From NCBI RefSeq assembly GCF_025766255.1, contig NW_026516717.1, forward strand, positions 186,001-250,000: a stretch of 64,000 nucleotides of DNA, given 5' to 3'. This DNA comes from Zychaea mexicana. Its lineage: Eukaryota; Mucoromycota; Mucoromycetes; Mucorales; Lichtheimiaceae. Positions 25,039-37,391 of this stretch are shown piece by piece. Under the pieces are notes generated by a model, which worked only from the letters and a program-made list of their open reading frames with translations, was not told the origin of the DNA and made no database searches. A program made the position numbers and the translations under genes. Positions within the stretch are counted from its first letter, which is position 1, and each line of letters opens with the position of its first letter.

Positions 25039-25622
25039 GTATATAGATTTTCCTTGCTCTTTCTCTCTCGCCCATTTTTATATATATACACATAGTGCGT
25101 CGTATAGTATACCCCCTCTTTTACTCATCCGATCTTTTGCCGCCATCTACCCAACAACTCCCCCACACAGATGATGTATTGTTTTAGACTTTTCTATTTC
25201 GCGCGTCTATTGTACATACTACCACTAAAGGAGAAGAAAAGGATCTTCTCCTGTACACCTACCCATGAAAAAAAGAAACCTTGCTTTAGTTGCTGTAACC
25301 CCAAACTGTTCCACCCTTCCATGTAAACGCCATGCATCCAAAGCATATACATATATATACATTATATCACCATTCCATCTGCTAAGCATCATACAAATAA
25401 AAACCTCATATACCATACATTATGTAGATTTCTTTTTCCTTTGAATAGTTGTTGTTTTTTTTATACATGATGAATAAAAATGAAGAGGGGTTGTGTAAGT
25501 AGGTGTAGTAATAAGCGAAAGGGTGGTTCTTCTTGGAGAGAATGTGAGGTTATGTTGGGGGATGTGTGGGGTATCAGCATCATCGTCATTATGGTTGGGA
25601 CATTTCTAGTAGTAAAATGATA
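25039..25622. other. Convergent 3' flanks
   Basis: Space between two genes pointing at each other (ends 25038 and 25623). It contains TATATA runs and AATAAA-like sequences on both strands that could serve polyadenylation. No gene seen. Confidence 0.5.
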
Positions 25623-28600
25623 TTAATGTGTCGTTGGTGTTTTCCATGGTTGCGCCAGTGGATTCAATTTGCTTGATGCACTACTACTAGTGTCTTCCTT
25701 GCCCGGCAGTTTGACTGTATACTGCGATAGTCGACCATTGATTTCTGTAGTAAACGTCAGATGTCCATCTTCGTTCATAAAGTAGCTTTGACGATGGCTT
25801 GCTTTACGTTCCTTAGTGTTGTTTGATGGGGGAGCCACTACTGTCATGGATTTATGTTTTCGATGCTTGCTACTATAATTATTATTATTAGCAGTAGCAG
25901 TAGCAGTAGCAGTAGTAGCAGCAGGTAACGGTGATGCTGTTGTAGTACGCGACGGAGGACGAACAGTGGCCATGGACGATGCAGGTCGTGGCTGTTTTAC
26001 CAAAGCAGCAGCAGTAGCAGTAGTGGATGATGATTGACGACGCAATTGTTTTTTCAACTCGGCAATTTTGCTGTTTGCAACCTGATATTTTGACTCCAAC
26101 TCGGTATACTTTTTCGCCCATTCATCCTCGGCAACCACATCCGCCCAATCCATCGTGGCCGTCGAAATGATTCTATTGTTGTCTGTTTGCACATCCCGTG
26201 AAACGACCGATGTTGTAGCTGATAGATCCGGTGTAGTCGTGGTAGTGGAGGATTCACCAGCACCAGCAGCTGTAACGCTTTTCTCTATTGTTGGTGCGCA
26301 CGGACGATCCTGTGTTACCACCGAGCTTGTTGTCGTTGTTGCTGTTGCAGCCAATCGTGTTTCCAGCTCACTGTTTCGCTGACGATGCATTTCCACTTGT
26401 TTTTCCAACTCGGCATTGCGTTGTCGGATCGACTGGAGTTCAGTCTGCTGTGCAATTTCCTTGAGCTGATACCCGCTCACTTCATTTTCCAAATCAATCC
26501 GTAATTTACGCAAACTCTCCAATTCTTCTTCTTCAAAGATTAAATCGTCGTCGTCGTCCTCTTCTTCTTCTTCTTGGTCTTCTGGACTCATGATAGTTCC
26601 ATCTGGATGATATCGTCGTTGTCGTTGTCGTCGTCGTTGTGGCCTTACTGCCTGTTGTTGCTGTCGTTGTTGCTCCTGATTCATGCTCAATTTGTGTAAG
26701 ATGGACGCACCCAATTCCAACATGTCCCGTCGCTGATCTTCCCAAAACCGTCGAGCATCCCGATGACTCTCTGTGGCTCGCCATAGAATTTCCGAAATGT
26801 TGCTCTTTAATTTCGTTTCGATCATTTCATCGATGCGATCCAGGAGTCGTTGTTCATGGAGCGCGTAGTTCAGGTCGGTCGTGTCGGGTGCAATACTACT
26901 GTTCTCAGAGGATGAGTGGGTTGCTGTAGGTGGAGGAGGAGGAGGTGGTGGCGGCTTAGCATATGAGGACATCTTTGATAAATATATATAAACAGCAATA
27001 ACTGGGTTAATTTTTTAATCGTCCACTGCTTCCCGTCCCCGTCTGAGATACACACACACACACACACACACCTTCTGTACATAAAATCATCCACCTGAGT
27101 AATCACTTACAAATCCACTCTCACTCAGTTTCCTTAAAGCCATGAATCGTGGACTGACAGCACTCGTGCCACTGTTCTTGCTACTTGCTTGCGATCGCGT
27201 TTCTGGAATATCCGACGACAACGATGGTTGTTGTTCCTGCTGATTGGCTGCTGCTCGTACTCCTTCCAACGTCACTGCCCCATTCTGCTGTGCGGTTCTA
27301 GATTGCCGTCGGGACCGCATCAAATGCGGCGGTGGTCGAAGCGAAAAAGGATGTACACCATGCATTAATTGTTCTTCATCCGAACGGGTTTGATAACTTT
27401 CATGCTGTTCCAGCCAACTAGCACGATGATGATGATGTTGTTGCTGTTGCGTAGTTGGTGTTGATGGTGGTCGTTCTACGATAGGAGACAAAAAGACATC
27501 TTGGATGATATCACCGCCTGCAATGCGGACGTTGATCGTAGGTGGATCTGGCTCGGGCGCTTTTAATGATTATCATTATCGTGTGCAAGTGAGTTTTTCT
27601 TCTTCTTCTTCTTCTTCTTCTTCTTTCCCCCCTTGGATTTCCCCCACCCCTTGGTAATGATGATGATGATGATCCCTGTCCCTTACTTGGAGTGCCAATC
27701 GCGCTTGTTCGTCGTCTCTTCTCGGGCTGTGGTGTCATCGGAGACCCTGTAGATGCAAGGAACGGGGCGCCAGGAGAAAAGTAATCATTGGAAGGAAAAG
27801 TAAACACAGACTGTGGTAGTGCAATCGTGCTTGGCGGAGCCGTTTGACCATGCTGTTCCTTTGCCACTCGTGCCAGCCGTGTGTGCTGCGTTACCTTATC
27901 TTCACTATCCAGCTGTGTATTGTGATTGCGCAAAGGAAAGGGGGCTTAGCTGTTTATGCTTTCTTTCTTCCTTCTACACAATCTAATCGACACAATACGT
28001 GTGTATGGTTCTTGTGTAACAACAACAACAACAACAGCTACTACTACTGCTACTACTAGTCGAAGGATAATAATCTTACCTCCTGCGCCAGTTCAAGAAA
28101 AAGCTCTTCCACGTCTTCAACGTCAGTATCGTCCGACTCGTCTTCTTCGTCCTCGTCCTCCACATGTCCGTCGCTTCCGTTGTCATTGTTGTCGGGATTG
28201 TTGTGATGACGACGCGGAGAAGCATTCCGTGTTGTCGTTTGAGATGACTGCGGTTTTTCAGCTTCAGGGAGCTTTATGAACGGAATTTTAGCCCGTTCCG
28301 ATAATGCAACTGAGAAAATTTCTCGGGTTTGAGTATCGGGTAACTTAAGAATCGCCTTTTTGTTGTTGTTGTTGTTGTTGTTATCACCATAAAAGATATT
28401 CAGTCAGTATCTTCTTCTTCTTCTTCTTCTTCTCGATACGTATGTAATCAACAAAGGGAGAAAAACAACTCCCCATCTAATTGGCATGGTTGTTCTGTTG
28501 CGTTTTTACCTACTTCCTTCTTGGCTGTTCGCTCTGCCCAATCCATTTTTCGGCTCGAAGTCTCTTGCAAACGAACGGTCGACGTTGACTGGGGTATTGC

Positions 28601-28669
28601 GGCTCGTTTTTCTTTCTCTGCTGGACGCTGTTGCTGTTGTCTTCTCGAACGCGTCCGATCGATCGTCAT
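25623..28669 (-). CDS. Large coiled-coil protein of unknown function
   Basis: Five exons (28669-28514, 28355-28080, 27912-27687, 27559-27111, 26972-25623) join in phase to 818 aa. The N-terminus is basic (DRTRSRRQQQQRPAEKEKR), followed by an acidic run (DEDEEDESDDTDVEDVEE). The middle is disordered and S/P/T/Q-rich, with TINVRIAGGDIIQDVFLSP as its most structured-looking block. The last exon begins with a nine-proline run, then has a helix-rich part and a coiled coil (EEEELESLRKLRIDLENEV, then ELEKQVEMHRQRNSELE and KYTELESKYQVANSKIAEL). It ends with GHLTFTTEINGRLSQYTVKL. This architecture suits a cytoskeletal or spindle-pole scaffold, but no family is recognised. Donor GTAGGT of exon 1 is the weakest junction. 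Confidence 0.7.
27051..27072. repeat. (CA)n microsatellite in intron 4 of the coiled-coil gene
   Basis: Eleven uninterrupted CA units between exons 27559-27111 and 26972-25623. Confidence 0.9.
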
Positions 28670-28716
28670 CAAAATGGAGAGGGAAGGGAGAGGTGAGAAC
28701 AACTAGAGTGGGTTGG

Positions 28717-28775
28717 AAAAGAAAAAAAAAAAGAGAGAGAAAGAGGGAGAAGAGAGAGAGAGAGAGAGAGAAGTA
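28717..28775. repeat. Purine (GA/A) tract upstream of the coiled-coil gene
   Basis: Nearly pure A/G on the plus strand, ending in (GA)n. It lies about 50-105 bp before the minus-strand ATG (28669-28667), so in gene orientation it is a CT-rich leader or promoter element. 28776-29121, up to the end of the lipid kinase, holds no supported gene. Confidence 0.7.
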
Positions 28776-29121
28776 AAATAAAGTGTCTTGTGGAACTCAG
28801 AAGCAGAGTTGAGCAAACGAGCAGTTGCTACTACGGGCGTGGATGGTGGGTGGTTCAAAGGGATAGAAAAGGGGTGGTTTGATATGCGCGCCTGAAGCTG
28901 CCATTTGAAGCAATGGGCCCAACCACCTGTTCATATTTCCAAGCTACTAAAAAAAGCGTAGTGGGGGTGGGCGGACATTTTTCTTCATGATTAACTACTA
29001 TTGTTATTATTTTATTATTATGACAGGCGCCAGCCATAGAGAGCAGCCTGAGCTAATTATTGCTCAAAGTGGGAATAAAACGTGGCAGGTGTCTTTTATC
29101 TATTATTATTATTGCCAAAGG

Positions 29122-30224
29122 TTATACAAAGCTCTGGAAGTCAGGTTCCCCTTGGGATGGACCAATCATCTTGAGGTGTGCAACCCCACCTGCTGCCAAA
29201 TCCACAATTTCGCCATCCAAGCACAGCTCTGACCCATGCTTCACCCGCAGCAGCAGCTCCGGCGTCTTGTAATACTCCACCACACCGCAACCATCATCAT
29301 CATCATCGTCATCCTCCTCCACGTGTCGTCCTCCGTCCAGCACCTTGATCGTTGCCGCTTTCAGCTCCTCCCGGCTCACCCCACGCATCATCACCACGTC
29401 CATCTCCCCCGTCGTTGGCGATGCAAATGGCGCGATTTTGAACCCACGTTCCATCGAGTGCTGCTTGCCTACCAAAAAGTACGTGAACGGCTTATCCTTC
29501 AAGACAACGTCTGCTGCCTCGTGGACAAATGCTTTTCTTGTAGCATCGTAGCGCTGCGCATCCTTCATGGTCAGTTCCCCTTGATGTTGTTGCAAGAACG
29601 TCATCAGGTACATGGCTACCCAACTGAACCGCGTATTGCCCATAAATGGCTGCAGGTATCTGGATTTGGAAACGAGTTGGGCATGAAATCCCCAGCTCAT
29701 CACCACCAGAATCCTCCGTCGCTGTTTCCTGCTTGCCGCCGTTGCTGGTTCAGGGTCCAACGACACATCAATCAATCGAAGTGGTTGCGTGCGTCCTTTG
29801 ATCACTTGAAGCACTCCGTTTTCGATCGATTCCAGATTCAAACTGAGCGAAAACGCGTTGCCGGATCCACTCGGTATGATACCGAGCCGAAACGTGGGGA
29901 TTTCTTGTTCTTCTTCTTCTTCTTTCCACACGTGTTTGTCAAAGGCATCCGACAGCCCATTCACCACTTCATGCGTCGTGCCATCGCCACCCATACAAAG
30001 AACAATCGTGCTCTTTTGCTTGTCCTTTAGCATTTGTACTCCGAGCTGTTCTGCCAGGCCACGCGTCTTGCCATTCGGTTGGGTATGGGTTACTTGGAAA
30101 TCGGTGAATCCAGCCGTCGACAGCATGGGCCTCACAATCGTTTCCCACTGCCTCAAGGCCTGTCGTGTTCCTGCAGCTGGATTGAGCATCACCATAACAC
30201 GCGTCGTCGATTTCTCGTCCCCAC

Positions 30225-30260
<36 letters not shown>

Positions 30261-30645
30261 GGTAAATGAGTTTGCGGAATTCGTTGATAAAGGGGGTTGT
30301 GTCGTCGTCGGCAGTAGTAGTAGCTTGAAAGTGGAGCGTCCGTCGTTCCCAGAGTCTAATACCGGCGTTGCGAAAGTTCGTTATTGTCTGCTCGCCACCA
30401 CCTTCTCCTTTCTCTTGCGGGTCCGTAACATGACAGTAGTGGATAACAATAGTTGCTGCCTCGGGTTCTCCTTTTGTTGTTTTCTTGTTGCGATCGATGC
30501 CATAGATATATTTCAGCTCGTACTGTTGTTTAGTGTCTTGAGACTCTACGTAGAGGTATGCGTTGTCCACAACACGTAGTTGAACGAGTGCTCCAGAAGA
30601 ATCTGTTAATGACACACAAAGAGTTGCTGCTGCTGTTGTTGTCAT
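29122..30645 (-). CDS. Sphingoid long-chain base / diacylglycerol-type lipid kinase
   Basis: Single exon, 507 aa, starting MTTTAAATLC. The DAGK/sphingosine-kinase catalytic core begins at about residue 149: VMVMLNPAAGTR (nucleotide-loop, NPAAG 155-159), CMGGDGTTHEVVNGL (GGDG 219-222) and GIIPSGSGNAFSLSL (about 255-269). The substrate region SWGFHAQLVSKSRYL and the C-terminal ELCLDGEIVDL segment follow. This is the layout of LCB4/5 and human SPHK. The enzyme would phosphorylate sphingoid bases with ATP; ceramide or diacylglycerol kinase activity is the alternative. About 145 N-terminal residues before the core form a PH-like beta-rich segment. Two homopolymers are microsatellite-encoded: a run of 11 Thr (residues about 130-140) and eight Asp near the C-terminus. 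Confidence 0.9.
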
Positions 30646-31246
30646 GGAAAGAAAGAGTAAAGGACAAAGCCGGACAAGGGGGGAAGGAAACGGTTCCCAG
30701 ATTCTTTTTCTTTGCTGCTGTGAAATTTATCTTTTGCATCACTAGAGAGAGTACAAAAAATGGGGCTCATCATCACACCTATCCATCGCATCCTATATCC
30801 TCCAAGTAAAGATTAGTAATCCTTCTTCTTCTTATCATGACATGAGCCTCATTTTGTTTTGTTTGTTGTGCAGTGGATAACTCATCTTTAAAAGCTATAG
30901 AAATCGGATCGGGATGCGGCTATTTGTTTTTACCGAGATCTACTATGTGTGTACTGGTTGTTATGCGTTAAACAACAACAAGAAGTTTTAAGTAGGTCCA
31001 GATCGTACTACTACTGCCACTACTACTAACTGTTTATCGTTATTACGACTTTATTTTCCCTCCGCTATGAAATCATTCATGCGTGTGTCTGAAACCAGAA
31101 TGGGGATGATAAATCCAAAACGCATGCATGAAATTTGTGATTATTTCGCCGTTGGAGCTTTTTTCAATTTCAAACCCACCGTGTATGTGTTGCTTCTTCA
31201 TTTCTTCTTCTTTGCTCTTTCTCCACACTTATTCTGACTACAACAG
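30646..31246. other. Divergent promoter region
   Basis: Lies between the lipid kinase (reading left) and the secreted protein gene (reading right). Contains CTT and ACT triplet patches and a CT-rich stretch at 31195-31230 before the latter's ATG. No gene seen. Confidence 0.45.
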
Positions 31247-32696
31247 ATGAAGATTGCTTGGAGCATTCTTAGTACTCTTACTCTTTGCCTAGTAGTGGCA
31301 TTATTTGCCCAAGACGTCAATGGTAAAGCTTGCATCTAAAGAAAGAAAAAAGAACTCGCACTCACTATGTAATATTCATTATCCCCCACCCCCAGCCGAT
31401 GCTCGAGAACAAGCACTCGCGTATCTGCGAAAATACAAGATCCCATACCGCAGGGAAATATCCAATGTCATCACTTCTGCAGACAACAAACTGAACAAAC
31501 ACGACGACGACGACTACCTTTTACAGACGGTGAAATACTACCGGGACTCTGTAGCCATGAACGTCGATCTGTTTGGCGAAAAGATTGATCGAATTCTGAA
31601 AGGATTACGCATCAAGCTCGAGCAACAGCACCAGCTCACACAAAATAGCATTGAAGGCTTGATGGAATTATTGCAACACGCGCTGCGACGACTGGAACTG
31701 CGCGGCGAATTGACACGTGAACGAGTATTTGCCGAGCTCGACAAGCTGAAACACAAGGCGATCGAAAAGAAACTGGTCACCGAAGCACAATGGAAACAGC
31801 TCGTGAACGATGTTGCGGGCTCATTTGAAGCCGATGCATGGTACCGACGGTTTTTGGGTGGCCGATACCATCGACACCACCATGACGATGACCAAGACGA
31901 TGGCTTCCATCGTTGGAAACAACATTTGCAACGCCGACTCAAACATAACAAGAGGCTGACCGAAGCACAAATCGATCAGAGTCTGGATACGGTCCAACGG
32001 GCGATCCACAATACACCCGATGCATCCAAATTGGCTGACTCGCGCTGGTGGCGTCGCGTGGAACGCGAATTGAAACGCAACCTTGTCGATCCTGAGCAAG
32101 TCAAGAGTGTCATGGATTCGGTCCGGGACGAAGTTCAAGCTTACAAGATCTTTGCCATGGATTATGCGCCAGAGGAAGCCAAGCACTGGTTCTCAGACTG
32201 GTATGACTATATCCGTGATCTGTATCATGAATTTTTCCAGTGGTTGTATAAACAGTATAATGATGAGCACACGCCAGAGGCATTGAAGGCCTCGTCGTCT
32301 TATGCTGTCGTGCAAGCCCATTCCCGGTCTATGGGTTTGGCTGTTCAATCTGCCGAATCAGCTGCTCAATCAATGACCCAGGCCGTCCAGGATACGACTC
32401 AGCATTGGAAAGATTCGTTTGCAAAGTATTGGTTGCAGAAGGAGAAACAGGCTTACAAGCGGATCGGATATACGGAAGCACAGCTTCAATGGTTGCATGA
32501 CCATTTGGAAAAGACTATCAAAGACCGCAAGTCGTTGGCCAAGCATAATGTCGATGCATCCTTGTATGCCATTCGTCGGTATCTACAAGAAACAAGAGTG
32601 CAGTCGGCAACACAGATCGAACATCAAATCAGTCGTATCCAGCACTTGTTGGAAATGTGGAAACAAACTTTACCAACCGAGCGCGTTGAACTATAA
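31247..32696 (+). CDS. Secreted or ER-lumenal helical protein, Ish1/Msc1-like repeats possible
   Basis: Two exons (31247-31322, 31396-32696) encode 458 aa. The first exon is almost exactly a signal peptide (MKIAWSILSTLTLCLVVALF, then AQDVNA), and the intron falls at the likely cleavage site. The mature part is highly helical and charged, with recurring segments of the type LTRERVFAELDKLKHKAIEK, LTEAQIDQSLDTVQRAI and YTEAQLQWLHDHLEKTI. This spacing recalls the small helical repeats of fungal Ish1/Msc1 stress proteins of the nuclear envelope or ER, but the core W-x-x-x-x-L-x-x-W-L pattern is weak, so this is only a suggestion. An H-rich insert (RYHRHHHDDDQDD) sits mid-protein. No transmembrane helix after the signal peptide. 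Confidence 0.75.
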
Positions 32697-34854
32697 GTCG
32701 GTCCCAGACCTCCCTTTCATCTCCTCTTTTCTCTTCTTCTTTTTTTTGCTGTACATAGTAATGTTTCCCATCGTCTTTGCTAATGACTCTTTGTCAATAA
32801 TATTACCACAATGTTATTTTCTCATACGAATTAATAAAGTCTCTCATTTGCATATGTTGATAATCATGAAAAGTTACAATATCAGTATCGTCCATGGATT
32901 TTCTACATTCTTTCTTTCGTTTCTCCGTGCGCAACAACGACGTCATAGCTGGAATGATATAGTTAGTAGCTTTAGCTCATGAGCAGGAACCGACACATCT
33001 TTTTTAGTTATCTGCACAGCTTGGACGTAACGCAAATAAGTATAAAAAAATGTGGCTCTGCATGATTTTCTCTCAATGTTTATGTATCAAAACGGCGCAC
33101 CTGATCCTGGTTTCCTAATGAGTTTCGTGCGAGAACGTCACAAAAACAGTTGTGGGCCAAAACACTGCATGATCATGACCTGAGGAATTTTAATGTTGCC
33201 GATCATAGCACATGGGAGCGCCAATAAAAATAACAAGTGCGACATGCAAGTGTCAACTAGCACGGGGAAACAGGATCATATTACTGCCCGTGATGCAGCA
33301 TTGTTGGCATAAAACAGGTATCCATAGGAGCGCTTTTTTTGTAGTGTTAGCAGCTATGACGTAGCCTTCTTAATTTTGCTTTTTTGTCCAAGAAAACGTC
33401 TGTATGATACATATTAAATGACGATGCGGGCAGTACGTAAAGCATGTTTGAAAAGCTTTATAAAGGGTTGAAGTACTATGGCCATGTAAAACGGGTTGTT
33501 ATGCAGCTGGCAATGTAAAAAAGGCAATTTGTGTCTTTTCCTGCGTTTAGAAGCACGACCCAAGGTCACTGTAATGTACGCACACTCATCGACAGAATCC
33601 TTTGGGTTATCTTCATGGACAAGAGTTGTCTCCGTCTAATGGGTAAGTTGGGAGAATATCTTATCTCATCAATGAAAGTTTGATGCCTTAGCATTTTGCC
33701 ATATTCCATCAACGCTACTGTAGATCTAGGATGATGTACAGTACGTACCATCGAATTGTACAACTTAGATGAGGCTTCTAAAAGAGGTATCTTTTATCGC
33801 AATTTTGGGCTTTGAGGGATAGTTGCATCTCATGGCATATTCGGATATGTCTGTAGATATCTTCACCTTAAACATATCCTTTGGTGCAGCCTTTGTACAG
33901 GCATAAATACAGTAATATGTTTTAATAAAAAAAGAATATCAGCCAATTTAGCAACGGCATGGACATGGTAGTGGGACTGATGCAAAATATAGACAAAGGC
34001 CATAATCATTACCTCCGGTCCGCTCTTCTACTGTTTATAAGCACCAAAATATCTACGACATGCAAACCTGATTCAAAAACTTTATGTGTGCCTGACAAAC
34101 TTTAAACACTGGAGATATTACATACACTACAAATAGAATATCATCTTCTGCCAGTTATAAGAAAATAACTAGAATTAACAGTTTGATCGAAAAATGCCAC
34201 GGTGATCCGTTTATCTCCATCCGTATAGAAAGGATCTCTTCCCATAGCTAGGAAACACCAGCTGTAACCTTGTATAAATAACATAGGCTATGGCTGCTCT
34301 TCTTTCCTTGATATTGTTAGATAGAATTTGCCTTACTACTAGTGAAAGCTGATCATGCTGCATAGTACTTGTAAATATAGCTTTATTGTGCCGTACTTTA
34401 GCTCATTTATATGGATACACTAAGCTTAGTGTAGAAAGATTATTATCAAAAGCAGGTTGAAATTATAGCAATTATTGCGTTCCTTGATGATTGACATGCT
34501 TTGTCCAACCTTGTTCCTTTACTGCTATACCACACCTTGAACATTATGTTAAGTCTCTTCAAAAATGCCCTGTAGCATCGGAAGTTGCCTCGCTACCTCT
34601 TTTCGTAATGATTGATCAGTTATATACAACGACACACATACCCGAGTCTTCATTTTTTACTTCGGTATAACTGTTGCTGTTACATTGACCATTATATAAT
34701 GGATTGAAAAAAAAAATTGGGCCTGCAGTGATGACAGATCACTCTTTTTTTTAAATTGGCAACGTATCCCAAACGTATCGGATACTCAAGCATCCACTTG
34801 GAATGAGCTGCTGTGCGCCTTCCTGCTCCGGCCGGCTACACGCTTGCTATAAAA
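32697..34854. other. 2.2-kb intergenic stretch
   Basis: AT-rich and stop-rich. 3' flank of the helical-protein gene up to about 32850 includes an AATAAA (32831). No supported gene or RNA. Confidence 0.45.
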
Positions 34855-35492
34855 AATTGAGTCAGGTACAGTATAGGCACCTTTGAGGTCAATTTTGATC
34901 GTAAAATTCTCACGTCATAACAAACCTTTTAAGGTGGGTGCTATTTTCCAGTATAATGTACGAACAGTACACAAAGTTTAAGCTTTCTGGACAATCCAGA
35001 AGAGTGCAATTTGCTTGTGTGTACGGTGATCGTTCTGTCATCCCCTCCTTCAGAGAGATAATTTGACTGCCTGATTTAATTAGTTCTTTGTCATCCTTTC
35101 ATGTTGCTTTATTCTTTTTATCTTCAAAGAGCGCGGACTTGGCTAGACATCAAAGCTGAGAGTCATCTCGTAACACCGTCCAACTAAGCCCAAGTGCTCC
35201 CCGCTAAACAAATGACATCCTGGTAGTATCTGTTCCTCTATATCAGGTCATTTTCTGCTGACGATGACTGTCCTAAGGCACAGTCATTGGTCAAAAGTCA
35301 CTTTATGGAAGATGTAACCAGGGATGATAGCCCATTAGCTCCACAGGATTACAAAATAGTATAACATGGTGTGAGTATCTCTCTCACATAGTTTTATAAG
35401 TCATCTGATCTGGTCTTTCACTCAATAGTTAAAAGCAAAGGACCCGCCCAGCAATTCGCTTTCTTTCACAGCTTTCTTTTAGTAACTGAAAG

Positions 35493-35551
35493 GTAAGTAA
35501 TCTCAAATCTTTGCGCGGAAGCCTCGTAGCTAATTTTTTTTATATCTTTAG
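35493..35551 (+). other. 5'-UTR intron of microgene A
   Basis: GTAAGT donor after ACTGAAAG and ATCTTTAG acceptor, 59 nt, ending 32 nt before the ATG. Donor, acceptor and flanks recur in copy B (43036-43107, 72 nt), although the intron interior has diverged, which supports real splicing. Confidence 0.6.
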
Positions 35552-35583
35552 AACATTTTTATCGTGACAAATTATTTGAAACA

Positions 35584-35706
35584 ATGAAGGCAGACAAAAC
35601 AGGAGAATACGCATGCCAGGATTGCACCTTGACTTTCAGTGGTTCTACAGCCGCCAATCGGCATGCAAAGTCAGCAAGTCACAGAGTTTATCCCACCGGA
35701 AACTAA
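35584..35706 (+). CDS. Single C2H2 zinc-finger microprotein, copy A
   Basis: A 40-aa frame whose core is EYACQDCTLTFSGSTAANRH followed by AKSASH. Zinc ligands C11, C14, H27, H33 give C-x2-C-x12-H-x5-H, with the usual Phe at position 18. Apart from a basic N-terminus (MKADKTG) and a short tail (RVYPTGN), the finger is the whole protein. The upstream UTR intron, an AATAAA at 35786 and a duplicated, conserved second copy support a real gene. A lone finger rarely binds DNA stably, so protein or RNA binding, or dimer formation, is plausible but unproven. I know no named family for it. Confidence 0.7.
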   Translation: MKADKTGEYACQDCTLTFSGSTAANRHAKSASHRVYPTGN

Positions 35707-35785
35707 ATCCAATGTATACTGTATTATGAATTATGATGCAGCATGTGTATGCGACCTTTGACACTTATGCTATGTGTAATAATCC

Positions 35786-35791
35786 AATAAA
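35786..35791 (+). terminator. Polyadenylation signal of microgene A
   Basis: AATAAA 80 bp after the stop codon, inside CAATAAATATATTGTGCAG, which is also present in copy B. Confidence 0.5.
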
Positions 35792-35868
35792 TATATTGTG
35801 CAGAAACCTGAGATCGCTGTTTTTGAATTGGTGAATTTGTTGCTAGAAATATATTTGCTGTTGTTATT

Positions 35869-37391
35869 GTTGTTGCTTTGCGTTGCGTTGTTGCCGAATT
35901 ATCTGTCCAGTCGTTAATGTATAGCTTGAAAGTATAAAAGAGGAATAGGATAGATCAACGCAAGATTATTGTCGACCTTAGAATAAAAGTATGGTAGCAT
36001 AACAATAACAATTTCTTGTTGGACACTAATAGAAAATGTATGGATTCAACAGTAAAAAGATGTTTCCGCATTATGTATGTACAACGTTGTGTTGATGATG
36101 TAGAAATAAGGATGGTACGTAAAGAGCTAACAGCAGCAATTACGGAATCTTTCCAGTTTCTGTCAAACCGAGTTTGTTTGCCGTCATGAGTCGCTACAAC
36201 TACGCTTTCATATACCGTATTTTATACTTATTGACAGCGGTTTGTTCTTGCTTAATAAGATCACGTTGTCTATTTTCACTGGTACTAGCAACCTCGTCTA
36301 TGCATATATCCAATTCTTTATGGCACTAAATTCCACTATCGTCAAGTTCTTTCCATCACTCACAGTGCATCTAGAGCGCATAATGTAGATGAGAGACTTT
36401 GTGTACATCGCATGCGTTTAGTGTCTCTATCTCGGTGTCGCATAAGCCGCTGATAATTGAAAGTAAAACCGTGCATCCCGCTCCCCGCATTATTCGTTTC
36501 TGTCCTAGTACAGTATCGATTTTATCTTTTTCTTACTACTCTTCTACTTTTATCTGCATCATGTTTTTAAATATCGGCGCAAAGGCATTTGAGAGCTTTA
36601 TTTAATCACCAAGCAATGGAAAAACTAGAGAGAATGTGATGGTTTTTAAATCTGACAATGACAGTCCATGGGCTGAACTTCTTGCTCTTCTTGGAAGCAC
36701 TTAAGGTCAAACAACTGCCTCAGCATTTGATGTAACTTGTGAAAGTTTCAAATGTGAGCAACATTGCGTTCCTTGAGTGCTGCCAAAGAGCTTCTCCAAA
36801 GCAGGTAATCGTTCCAACATAATCTTGATTTCGTACGCGGCTGAAAAATGGGACAGAAATGTAGCACGAAAGTTGGTACGCAGGGTACCATAGTGATTGA
36901 TGATGATGATGCAGTAGTTCGTCGGTCTTGTTTGGCAGGAGTAGTGGTTGGGACAAGCTAACTTTCAGCTCTACTGTGTCGATGATTGGGCAGCGGCTGA
37001 GCATGTCGACACTTGCGGACATCTTGTCGCTGCTGGTGTGGTTAGTGGTGGTATTGATGGTATTGATGGTGCATGCTCGTCTTACTTTGATCCGTGTGCA
37101 TCATATCCGAGCCTGTGTCATACAAGTCAATCGATTACTCCCTTATTCTTTTTTCATTAGGCTTATCATGCAAGCTTAAAGTTCAATGGCGAGCTGGCCG
37201 TGAAGAGGAATGGTGAATAACAGAGATTAGAGTAGATATCGTCAGTTTACATCAAATTATGATAGTCGGGGACAAAATGGGAATAATTCATAAGTACCCT
37301 TGTTTTCTGGTATGGCTTTCGATTTGGCCGATGCTTGAGGACTCTGCGGCTTGCTGTTGTTGCAGTACGAGCATCCAGGATGATTCCTGAC
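35869..37391. other. Intergenic with a possible decayed Cys-containing frame
   Basis: Mostly AT-rich. The plus-strand frame 36948-37160 reads a Cys/Gly-rich stretch (CVDDWAAAEHVDTCGH, SYFDPCASYPSLCHTS) that looks gene-like in composition but has no start context, introns or family match. Nothing else supported. Confidence 0.35.

Larger units (their letters stand above)
34855..35868 (+). repeat. Duplicated block, copy A (carries a zinc-finger microgene)
   Basis: Starts near GAGTCAGGTACAGTATAGGC and matches copy B (41765-43425) almost base for base through GCACCTTTGAGGTCAA, AGCTTTCTGGACAATCCAGA, CCGTCCAACTAAGCCCAAGT, GATGTAACCAGGGATGATAG and the microgene, to GAAATATATTTGCTGTTGTT. It has one unit of the repeat that is multiplied in copy B. 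Confidence 0.85.

Noticed and set aside
36948..37160. Cys/Gly-rich plus-strand frame
   Set aside because: Gene-like composition only; no family match, promoter or splice evidence.
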